Shown: positions 36,713 to 44,175 of the stretch, piece by piece | Position numbering within the stretch: the stretch's first letter is position 1 | Layout of the letters: each line of letters begins with the position of its first letter | NCBI GenBank assembly: GCA_011050525.1 | Contig: DRFO01000043.1 | Coordinates: forward strand, 185,740 to 249,739 | Source of the DNA: Halopseudomonas xinjiangensis | Lineage (GTDB): Bacteria > Pseudomonadota > Gammaproteobacteria > Pseudomonadales > Pseudomonadaceae | Length of the DNA: 64,000 nt | Reading direction: 5' to 3' | Program-made: the position numbers and the translations under genes | The notes under the pieces: model-generated | Told to the model about the DNA's origin: nothing | The model's input: only the letters and a program-made list of their open reading frames with translations | The model's database searches: none

Positions 36713-37057
36713 CTATTTCAACAACTGACGAAGGGACTGCACCAGGGGTTCGATATCATAGGGCTTGGTAAAAACGGGATAACGCGCCCAGGCGTCAGGC
36801 ACCCCGTCGGATCCGTAGCCAGTGGTAAAGGCAAAGGGTATGCCGCGCTCACGGAGTCGTTCGGCCACCGGAAACACGTAGGTTCCGCCAAGACTGACAT
36901 CAAGAATGGCCACATCCACATCAATTGTAGAAGCCAGTCGTTCCGCTTCGTCCAGCGTCACGGCGTGGGCTACTACGTCAAATCCGCGGTCAACCAGCAT
37001 CTCCTCCAGCAGCATGGCGATCAACGCTTCGTCTTCTACGATCAGTACTTTGGTCAT
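36713..37057 (-). CDS. Single-domain response regulator
   Basis: 114 residues: a lone receiver with the acidic pair in VLIVEDEAL, acceptor Asp in AILDVSLGG near residue 53, the conserved Thr in AFTTGYG and Lys in FTKPYD. No output domain, so it probably works by phosphotransfer or protein contact. The ATG at 37057 gives the family-typical MTKVLIVEDE; an ATG 7 codons upstream (37078) is also possible and neither has a strong ribosome site. It is 8 bases upstream of the hybrid kinase gene. Confidence 0.87.
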   Translation of the reverse strand: MTKVLIVEDEALIAMLLEEMLVDRGFDVVAHAVTLDEAERLASTIDVDVAILDVSLGGTYVFPVAERLRERGIPFAFTTGYGSDGVPDAWARYPVFTKPYDIEPLVQSLRQLLK

Positions 37058-37356
37058 CCAGTCACCGACACTCACCATTGAAATTCGGGCAGTCCAAGTT
37101 CTTTACAAACTCGCCGTTCCACGTTTAAATCCCGGCCAGCCGACAATTCTACATCTGCTGGCGCCCCTGTCTCTGACTCAAAGGAGATGCGCTGGTTCAT
37201 TGGGTTTCACGACAAGGCATGCAAAACGAGTCTCGGTGAGACTAAAGCCTGTTCAGAGTCATCGTCGACATGGTTCGTCGGCATGGTACCTTTATAAACG
37301 CAGAGCGCGCAAAGCTCTTAACCTGACGACCCGTGCTAGGGCTGGTAGTGACTGCT

Positions 37357-39234
37357 ATGCCTGGAACCTACAGCGGCGCCTTGGTTTGCCTCTCAATCCT
37401 CATTGCCATTACCGCGTCTTTTACTGCGCTTGATCTGGCCATTCGTGTCCGGGCGTCCGGCGGCTGGGCGCGCTACGCATGGTTGACAACGGCTGCGTTG
37501 GCGATGGGAGGCGGTATATGGGCAATGCATTTTGTGGGAATGCTTGCATTTCACGTTCCGGGTATGGAGGTTCAATACGACCTGAGCCTTACCCTGGTGT
37601 CACTATTGGTGCCTGTGGTGGTAACCGGGATCAGCTTTTTCGCGGTCAGTCGTGCCGATGCCAGCGCCTCCACGTTGATGCTTGGCGGCATTTTCATGGG
37701 TTTAGGCATAGCCCTGATGCATTACATGGGCATGGCTGCCATGAATATGGCGGCGGACCTCTCCTATGATCCGGCCTGGGTAGTCGCTTCGTTTATCATT
37801 GCCATCGCCGCGGCCACGGTGGCTCTCTGGTTGTCTGGACGTGCAGCACAGCGCCTGGCCGCCAGGCTGGCTGCCGCCGCGGTCATGGGGATCGCTATAT
37901 CCGGCATGCATTACGCAGGAATGCAGGGGGCCATTTTTACGGTTCATGCAACCGGCGGCATGGTCCACAACGAGCCGGGCCTGGATTTGCCAAGCCTCGC
38001 CTTGGCTGTTGCGGCCGCCACCTTTCTTATCCTCTTTCTGGCCTCCATTGCCGCCATGTACGATCGGCGGCTAGCCCTCATGACTGACCGGGAAGCCAGT
38101 GCCTTGCGCCAAAGTGAAGAGCGTTTTCGCTCGCTATACAGCCGCACCCCGCTGCCCCTTCATTCGCTGGATGTAAAAGGGCGCGTGGAGTACGTGAGTC
38201 AATCCTGGCTGGATCTTTTAGGCTATCGACGCGAAGAGGTGGTGGGCCGCTCATTGGTCGAATTCATGGATGAATGCTCCGCTGAAAAGGCGCGCGGAGC
38301 CGATTGGCGCAATTTTTTGCGTACCTGCAAGGTCAAGGAAACCGAGTACCGTTTCCTTACCCGAGACGGTAAGCCGGTGGACGTTATCGCCTCGGCACGC
38401 GTGGAGCGTGATACGCAGCGCGGTGTGATACAGGTGCTGGGAGGGTTGATCGACGTTACGGAACGTCGCCGGGCAGAAATGGCGCTGCGCCAGTCCCAGA
38501 AGATGGAAGCTATCGGCAAGCTGACCGGCGGGGTGGCCCACGATTTCAACAACCTGCTGGCGGTCACTCTGGGCAACCTCGAGCTGCTGCGCCAGCGTTT
38601 GCCCGACGATCCCAGGACCGCAATGCTAGTCGACAATGCGATCCAGGCGGGTGAGCGGGGCGTAACCCTGACACAGCGGTTGCTAACCTTTGCCCGCCGG
38701 CAGGAGCTTCGCCCTGAAATCGTCGACCTGGCGGCCCTGGTCAAGGATGTGGGCCCGTTGCTGCAGCGGTCCGTCGGGCCGGCAGTGCAAATTGAAATCG
38801 ACTTTCCAGCCGATTTGCCCCAGGCCTTCGTTGATGCCAACCAACTGGAACTGGTATTGCTCAATCTGATGGTAAATGCCCGGGACGCGATGCCGGACGG
38901 CGGGAGCGTCCTGCTTAAGGGCTGCGAGCAAGCGGATGCGGGTTTGTCAGACAGCGTAACCACAGGATACGTCTGTTTATCCATTGAAGATGCCGGGGAG
39001 GGAATGGATGCCGAAACACTCCAGCAATGCACGGAACCCTTCTTTACCACCAAGGGTGTCGGCAAGGGCACCGGACTGGGCCTGTCCATGGCGCAGGGAC
39101 TTGCCGAACAGTCTGGTGGCCGTCTGGTTCTCACCAGTGAAAAGGGCCAGGGCACCACGGTTCAGATCTGGTTGCCATTGGCCGCAACTGTACCGCTGCA
39201 TCGCCAGGCTCTGAGCGAAGCCATCTTCCGATGA
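37357..39234 (+). CDS. MHYT-domain sensor histidine kinase
   Basis: About 625 residues. The N-terminal MHYT sensor has about seven membrane segments and three M-H-[FY]-x-G-M motifs (AMHFVGM, LMHYMGM, GMHYAGM), proposed to bind copper and sense gases such as O2, CO or NO. A PAS domain at about residues 260-370 follows, then HisKA with GGVAHDFNNLLAVT (His about 395) and HATPase with NLMVNARDAMPDGG and GKGTGLGLSMAQG. No receiver is attached. Start: a GTG at 37333 or 37348 is possible; the ATG at 37357 is used here. It is divergent from the three-gene signalling run, and may signal through its lone receiver. Confidence 0.86.
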   Translation: MPGTYSGALVCLSILIAITASFTALDLAIRVRASGGWARYAWLTTAALAMGGGIWAMHFVGMLAFHVPGMEVQYDLSLTLVSLLVPVVVTGISFFAVSRADASASTLMLGGIFMGLGIALMHYMGMAAMNMAADLSYDPAWVVASFIIAIAAATVALWLSGRAAQRLAARLAAAAVMGIAISGMHYAGMQGAIFTVHATGGMVHNEPGLDLPSLALAVAAATFLILFLASIAAMYDRRLALMTDREASALRQSEERFRSLYSRTPLPLHSLDVKGRVEYVSQSWLDLLGYRREEVVGRSLVEFMDECSAEKARGADWRNFLRTCKVKETEYRFLTRDGKPVDVIASARVERDTQRGVIQVLGGLIDVTERRRAEMALRQSQKMEAIGKLTGGVAHDFNNLLAVTLGNLELLRQRLPDDPRTAMLVDNAIQAGERGVTLTQRLLTFARRQELRPEIVDLAALVKDVGPLLQRSVGPAVQIEIDFPADLPQAFVDANQLELVLLNLMVNARDAMPDGGSVLLKGCEQADAGLSDSVTTGYVCLSIEDAGEGMDAETLQQCTEPFFTTKGVGKGTGLGLSMAQGLAEQSGGRLVLTSEKGQGTTVQIWLPLAATVPLHRQALSEAIFR

Positions 39235-39324
39235 GGCTGAACGCCTGATCCGCAACGGCGTCCAACCCGAAGCCCTGTATGATTTAGGCAAAAGTGCCCA
39301 CCCACCCTGACTCCCGGTTGGACT

Positions 39325-39915
39325 ATGTCGAAACCCAGGCTTTTTTCCGCCAGCGCGTGGCTTGATCGTCTGGATAGATCAGGTCATGCCATGTGGCTGC
39401 TGTTTGTGGCGTCGATGATGGAAACGCTGATCATCCCGATCCCCATTGAGGTCATCCTGATTCCCTGGATGCTGTGCCACCCGCACCGCAAGTGGAGCAT
39501 TGCCGGGGTCGCGCTGGCGGGCAACTTGACCGCGGCAACTATTGGTTACTATCTGGGTGCCTTTGCCATGGAGCAATGGGGTGACACGCTGATTGGTTTC
39601 TTTGGCGACCAGGCGACCTATGACAGCTTCCAGGCCCGGTTCGAGCAGAACGGCTTTGTGGCGATACTGGCGATTGGTATCGTGCCGATCCCCTTCCAGA
39701 TCGCCATGCTGGCAGCCGGTGCCAGCGGCTATTCCTTTGTACTTTTTCTGCTGGCGGCAATGCTGGCCAGAGGGGCGCGATACTTCGGGCTGGCAACGCT
39801 GGTTGCCGTGGCGGGAGACGCCGCGCTGAGGCTGTGGGAGCGGCATTCCAAACCGATAGGCATCGCAGGTTTGTTCCTGTTCGGCTTTTGGCTCTGGTAT
39901 GAAATAGCGGGATGA
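39325..39915 (+). CDS. YqaA/DedA-type (VTT domain) membrane protein
   Basis: 196 residues with about five hydrophobic segments. The glycine- and proline-rich pattern ETLIIPIPIEVILIPWML and the FEQNGFVAILAIGIVPIPFQ segment are typical of the VTT/SNARE-associated family, which contains lipid scramblases or flippases and E. coli YqaA. A specific lipid role for this member is not known. Short, as expected for YqaA (about 140-200). Convergent with the cvfB gene. Confidence 0.8.
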   Translation: MSKPRLFSASAWLDRLDRSGHAMWLLFVASMMETLIIPIPIEVILIPWMLCHPHRKWSIAGVALAGNLTAATIGYYLGAFAMEQWGDTLIGFFGDQATYDSFQARFEQNGFVAILAIGIVPIPFQIAMLAAGASGYSFVLFLLAAMLARGARYFGLATLVAVAGDAALRLWERHSKPIGIAGLFLFGFWLWYEIAG

Positions 39916-39933
39916 GCAGGTGCTGACCTGCCG

Positions 39934-40770
39934 CTAGATTTTCTCCATACGATCAGGATGAATGACGATCAGGCCTTGCTTGAACAGACCGCCTATCGCC
40001 CGCTTGAAGTTGCCCTTGCTGACGCCGAACGCGCGCGAAATGTCGTCTGGCGGGCTCTTGTCGCTCACCGGTAACACGCCGTTATTGTCCGCCAGCTTCT
40101 GCAAGATCAGCTCTTGCAGGGCATCGCCGGCCTGACTGCCGACGGGCTGCAGGCTCAGGCTGATCTTGCCATCGGCACGCAGTTCCTTGATGAAGCCCGG
40201 CTCACGGCTGCCCCGTCGCAAGAACTTGAAGGCTTCGTTCTTGTGAATTAACCCCCAGTGTTGTCCGTTGATTATCGCCTTGAAACCAAGGTCGGTTGGC
40301 TCGGCTACCAGTAATTCGACTGCCTCGCCGACCTTGTAGCGAACCGGGGCCTTGTCCAGATAGCGGTCCAGATGTGCGGTGGCGGTAATGCGACGGGTAT
40401 GTTTGTCGAGGTAAACATATACCACGCAGTAGTCGCCCTCCTGCAATGGCCGCTTCTCTTCGGAATGCGGTAGCAGTATGTCCTTGGGCAATCCCCAGTC
40501 CAGAAACAGGCCCACGCGATTGATTTCGGCTACCTTCAGACTGGCGAATTCGCCTACCTGCACCTTGGGCGTCTCGGTGGTGGCGATCAGTTTGTCTTCG
40601 CTGTCCAGATAGATGAATACATTCAGCCAGTCGTCTACCTCGCTCGGCGTGTCCTTGGGAATATAGCGGTTGGGCAGCAGAATCTCGCCGTCCGGACCCC
40701 CATCAAGGTAAAGCCCGAAGCCGGTGTGCTTGACGACCTGCAGTGTGTTGAAGCGCCCGATGGCAGCCAT
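39934..40770 (-). CDS. cvfB: CvfB-type RNA-binding protein (S1-like domains)
   Basis: 278 residues. Three S1-like/OB segments occupy about residues 1-215 (first FNTLQVVKHTGFGLYLDGG, second VGEFASLKVAEINRVGLFLD, third YKVGEAVELLVAEPTDLGFK). A winged helix closes the protein (residues about 225-278, AFGVSKGNFKRAIGGLFKQG). The architecture and the repeat of GLFLDWG-type motifs match CvfB (S. aureus) and YitL. It binds RNA in the studied member. No gene neighbour suggests its targets. Confidence 0.9.
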   Translation of the reverse strand: MAAIGRFNTLQVVKHTGFGLYLDGGPDGEILLPNRYIPKDTPSEVDDWLNVFIYLDSEDKLIATTETPKVQVGEFASLKVAEINRVGLFLDWGLPKDILLPHSEEKRPLQEGDYCVVYVYLDKHTRRITATAHLDRYLDKAPVRYKVGEAVELLVAEPTDLGFKAIINGQHWGLIHKNEAFKFLRRGSREPGFIKELRADGKISLSLQPVGSQAGDALQELILQKLADNNGVLPVSDKSPPDDISRAFGVSKGNFKRAIGGLFKQGLIVIHPDRMEKI

Positions 40771-40939
40771 TGCGAGTATCCATAGGTGGTTGACCCGCTA
40801 TTGTAGCAGTCCTGCGGTTCAGCCAACCGCAACGTCGTGACCACAGTTTGCGGAACATCGCAGCCGGGGCATTGCCCATAGAGTATGGGCAGCCAACGCT
40901 GCGAATCTGTTTAGCTATCCGTGTTCTAGGAGCATAACC

Positions 40940-41425
40940 ATGCGACTCGAGGGCTCATGCCATTGCCGGGCGGTTCAGTTCAGCCTGGAAAGCGCGCATC
41001 CCTATCCCTATCAGCGCTGCTATTGCTCCATCTGCCGCAAGACCCAGGGCGGGGGCGGTTACTCGATCAATCTGAGCGGCGATGCGCACAGCCTGAAAAT
41101 AACCGGTGAGGAAAATCTGTCCATTTACCGGGCGATCATGCCCAGTGATGACGGGGGCAGCTACCAAAGCAAGGCGCAGCGCAATTTCTGTCGGCTCTGC
41201 GGCAGTGCCTTATGGTTGTTCAGTCCGGATTGGCCCGACTTGATACATCCTTTCGCCTCGGCAATCGATACCGCGTTGCCGGTTCCGCCGGAGCACACGC
41301 ACCTGTTGCTGGACTCCAGGGCGCCATGGGTAGAGGTGCAGGCGCAGCCAGGCGATCAGCAGTTCGACAGTTTTCCTGAGGAATCGATAGCGCAGTGGCA
41401 TGAGCGCCTGGGGCTGACGCAATAA
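40940..41425 (+). CDS. GFA/CENP-V family zinc protein
   Basis: 161 residues. The cysteines of the zinc-binding fold are CHCRAVQF (near 7), CYCSICRK (near 27) and FCRLCGSALW (near 83). The family is named for glutathione-dependent formaldehyde activation, though most members have no proven reaction. RBS: AGGAGCATAACC upstream of the ATG. Ends 6 bases before the convergent ppiC stop. Confidence 0.87.
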   Translation: MRLEGSCHCRAVQFSLESAHPYPYQRCYCSICRKTQGGGGYSINLSGDAHSLKITGEENLSIYRAIMPSDDGGSYQSKAQRNFCRLCGSALWLFSPDWPDLIHPFASAIDTALPVPPEHTHLLLDSRAPWVEVQAQPGDQQFDSFPEESIAQWHERLGLTQ

Positions 41426-41431
41426 GGCCGG

Positions 41432-41710
41432 TCAGTCCCGGTAGAACACCTGCACCAGATGATAACCAAACTGGGTTTTTACCGGCCCGTGGACTGTCTT
41501 CAAGGGCTTTTTGAAAATGATCTGATCGATGGCTCGCACCATCTGACCGGGCCGAACCTCCCCCAGGTCACCACCGCGCTTGCGCGAGGGGCACGTCGAG
41601 TATTTTTTTGCCAGCACATCGAAAGCTTCGCCTGCTGCGATGCGTTTTTTCAACTGGGCAGCCTCCGCTTCGGTCTTGACCAGAATGTGGCGGGCCATTG
41701 CTGTTGCCAT
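41432..41710 (-). CDS. ppiC: Peptidyl-prolyl cis-trans isomerase, parvulin type
   Basis: 92 residues, a lone parvulin domain without signal peptide: ARHILVKTEAEAAQLKKRI at the start, FDVLAKKYSTCPSRKRGGDL and a C-terminal VKTQFGYHLVQV holding the conserved histidine. Same size as E. coli PpiC (93). Cytoplasmic prolyl isomerase. Two in-frame starts (ATG at 41710 or 41698); the first follows AGGTTGA. Lies 26 bases downstream of hexR on the same strand. Confidence 0.93.
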   Translation of the reverse strand: MATAMARHILVKTEAEAAQLKKRIAAGEAFDVLAKKYSTCPSRKRGGDLGEVRPGQMVRAIDQIIFKKPLKTVHGPVKTQFGYHLVQVFYRD

Positions 41711-41736
41711 GGGTTATCAACCTGATCTGTCTGTAT

Positions 41737-42612
41737 TCAATCCTGATTGTCGGCGCTGCGGCTTCCGGCCTTGTTGGAGACCCGCAAGCCACGCAGACTC
41801 CTCTTGACGCTTTTGAGATGGTTGACCAGTTCCGGACCCCGACGCATCGCCATGCCCATCGCCAGAACATCGATCACCACCAGATGGGCGATACGGGAGG
41901 ATAGCGGCGTGTAGATTTCGGTATCTTCGGTTACGTCGATCGGAATGTGAATCTTGCCCAGCTCCGCCAGGGGAGTCGAGCTGGGGCACAAACAGATGAG
42001 GGTGGCGCCGCTCTCGGTGACCAGCCCGGCGGAATGCAGCAGATCACGCGTGCGGCCGGTCTGTGAGATGGCCATTGCCACATCCCTCGGCCCCAGCGTC
42101 ACGGCGGACATGGCCTGCATGTGCGGGTCCGAGTAGGCGGCGGTTGAAACCTGTAACCTGAAGAATTTGTGTTGCGCATCACTGGCTACGGCCCCCGACG
42201 CCCCGAAGCCGTAAAACTCGACCCGACGAGCCTGGGCCATGGCCTCTATGGCCAGCTCCATGGCCTGGGGATCCAGCCGTTCGCGCACCTTCATCAAGGT
42301 GGATAGCGTGGTGTCGAAGATCTTGTGCGATAGCTGGTCGACGCTGTCGCTGTCGCTTATCGAGAATTGCCCGAAGCTGGCGCCGGCCGCCAGACTCTGG
42401 GCGAGTCGCAGTTTCAGATCCTGAAAGCCGGTACAGCCGATGGCCCGACAGAAACGAACAATGGTGGGCTCACTGACCCCGACCTCGCGGGCCAGATCGG
42501 CCATGGAGGAATGGATAACCTGTGCAGCTTGCGCCAGGACGTGATCAGCTACCTTAAGCTCGGACTTGCGGAGCAGTTGGCGACTAGCGGCGATGTGCTG
42601 GAGCAAATTCAC
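41737..42612 (-). CDS. hexR: HexR, RpiR-family repressor of glucose metabolism
   Basis: 291 residues, GTG start. N-terminal HTH_6 domain (VGVSEPTIVRFCRAIGCTGF, about residues 45-65) and a C-terminal SIS sugar-phosphate domain (VEFYGFGASGAVASDAQHKFF near 140). HexR represses zwf and other Entner-Doudoroff genes and is released by 2-keto-3-deoxy-6-phosphogluconate. Its length and sequence agree with pseudomonad HexR. It is divergent from zwf with a full HexR palindrome between them (42653-42667), so it controls zwf and probably itself. Confidence 0.93.
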   Translation of the reverse strand: MNLLQHIAASRQLLRKSELKVADHVLAQAAQVIHSSMADLAREVGVSEPTIVRFCRAIGCTGFQDLKLRLAQSLAAGASFGQFSISDSDSVDQLSHKIFDTTLSTLMKVRERLDPQAMELAIEAMAQARRVEFYGFGASGAVASDAQHKFFRLQVSTAAYSDPHMQAMSAVTLGPRDVAMAISQTGRTRDLLHSAGLVTESGATLICLCPSSTPLAELGKIHIPIDVTEDTEIYTPLSSRIAHLVVIDVLAMGMAMRRGPELVNHLKSVKRSLRGLRVSNKAGSRSADNQD

Positions 42613-42652
42613 GTGAGCTTCATGTTAGTCTGAGGGCCAGGTAGATATTTTG

Positions 42653-42667
42653 TGTAGTTATACTACA
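42653..42667. promoter_or_regulatory. HexR operator
   Basis: TGTAGTTATACTACA, a 15-base palindrome (TGTAGT, TAT, ACTACA) that fits the published HexR consensus TGTARTWWWAYTACA (quoted from memory). Lies in the 90-base hexR-zwf gap, 36 bases before the zwf start. Occupancy inferred. Confidence 0.85.
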
Positions 42668-42702
42668 AAAAACGCTCAACTTCCTTCCGATAGGAGACGA
42701 CT

Positions 42703-44175
42703 GTGTCAGCGCAACGCGGCTTGGCCTGCGATATTGTAGTTTTTGGTGGCACTGGGGATCTGGCAATGCGCAAGTTGTTGCCCGCCCTTTACTACCTGCA
42801 TAAAGATCGGCACCTGCACGCCGAAACCCGCATCCTTTCCCTGGCGCGGGCCAAGCACGATATCGACAGCTATCGTCGGCTTGTGCAGCGGCACGTGAGT
42901 CAGTACGTGACCCAGGGTGATTTTGATCCAACGGTCTGGGAGCAGTTCGCCCAGCGTCTCGACTACCTGAGTCTGGATGTTAGCCAGCGGGTAGCCTTTC
43001 CCAGGTTGGCCAAGGCGCTGGGTGAAAGCGCGGGGCGGGTCCGGGTTTTCTACCTGGCGACCATGCCCAATCTGTTTGCCGCCACCGCCAAGCATCTGGC
43101 GTCGGCCGGACTCGCTAACGATAACGCTCGCATTGTGCTGGAAAAGCCGCTGGGCGAGAGTCTGGAGACTGCCAATCAGATCAACGACCAGATAGGCACC
43201 GTGTTCGACGAATCACGGGTGTTCCGAATTGATCATTATCTGGGTAAGGAAGCAGTGCAGAACCTGATGGCGTTGCGTTTCGGCAATGCTCTTTTCGAAC
43301 CCTTGTGGCGCAATGCTCATATCGATCATGTGCAGATCAGCGTGCTGGAGAAGGTCGGGGTAGAGAATCGAGGCGATTATTACGATAACGCTGGCGCCAT
43401 CCGCGACATGGTACAAAACCATTTGCTGCAGTTGTTGTGTCTGGTGGCGATGGAAGCGCCGGTGCATTTCGAACCAGAAGCGGTACGTAACGAAAAACTC
43501 AAGATTCTTGAAGCGCTGCGCCCCATAACCGGCATGGACGTGCAGGACCATACCGTTCGAGGCCAGTATTCGAAGGGTAAACGGGCTGGTGAGGTGTTGC
43601 CGGCCTACTACTTTGAGAAGAGTGTGGATCACGATAGCAATACTGAAACCTTCGTGGCCCTCAAGGCAGAAATCGACAACTGGCGCTGGGCCGGGGTGCC
43701 GTTCTATTTGCGCACCGGAAAATCCCTGGCCCAGCGAAAATCGGAAATCGTCATCCAGTTCAAGGCGGTGCCTCATCGCCTGTTTCCGCAGGGCAGCGAC
43801 AGGCCGGCCGGCAACCGGCTGGTTATCCGCCTCCAACCCGACGAGAGCATCAGCCTGTCTTTGATGGCGAAATCGCCAGGGCGCGGAATGGCCCTGCAAG
43901 AGGTCGATCTGGATCTGAACTTTGCCGACGCCTTCAAACGTCGCCGCTGGGATGCCTATGAGCGCTTGCTGCTGGATGTGATCGAAGGCGATGCGACATT
44001 GTTCATGCGGCGCGACGAGATAGAAGCCGCCTGGCAGTGGGTGGATCCGATCATTCAGGGCTGGCAGGACTGCTACCGATCACCGAAACGCTATGCCGCG
44101 GGCAGTTGGGGCCCCGATGCGGCAGACAGTCTTTTGGAGCGGCTAGGGCACGCCTGGCTGGATGAGCGCAGCTGA
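42703..44175 (+). CDS. zwf: Glucose-6-phosphate 1-dehydrogenase
   Basis: 490 residues, GTG start with AGGAG 7 bases upstream. Oxidises glucose-6-phosphate to 6-phosphogluconolactone with NAD(P)+. The coenzyme fold GGTGDLAMRKLLPALY is near residue 13, the catalytic motif RIDHYLGKEAVQNL near 176, and NRGDYYDNAGAIRDMVQNH near 222. The typical neighbours pgl and eda do not follow; the next gene is on the opposite strand and abuts with no gap (stop codons at 44175 and 44176). Confidence 0.96.
   Translation: MSAQRGLACDIVVFGGTGDLAMRKLLPALYYLHKDRHLHAETRILSLARAKHDIDSYRRLVQRHVSQYVTQGDFDPTVWEQFAQRLDYLSLDVSQRVAFPRLAKALGESAGRVRVFYLATMPNLFAATAKHLASAGLANDNARIVLEKPLGESLETANQINDQIGTVFDESRVFRIDHYLGKEAVQNLMALRFGNALFEPLWRNAHIDHVQISVLEKVGVENRGDYYDNAGAIRDMVQNHLLQLLCLVAMEAPVHFEPEAVRNEKLKILEALRPITGMDVQDHTVRGQYSKGKRAGEVLPAYYFEKSVDHDSNTETFVALKAEIDNWRWAGVPFYLRTGKSLAQRKSEIVIQFKAVPHRLFPQGSDRPAGNRLVIRLQPDESISLSLMAKSPGRGMALQEVDLDLNFADAFKRRRWDAYERLLLDVIEGDATLFMRRDEIEAAWQWVDPIIQGWQDCYRSPKRYAAGSWGPDAADSLLERLGHAWLDERS

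Noticed and set aside
42595..42612. Four-codon frame (MKLT) ending on the hexR start
   Set aside because: Too short to weigh and without a ribosome site; recorded only because its stop overlaps the GTG.
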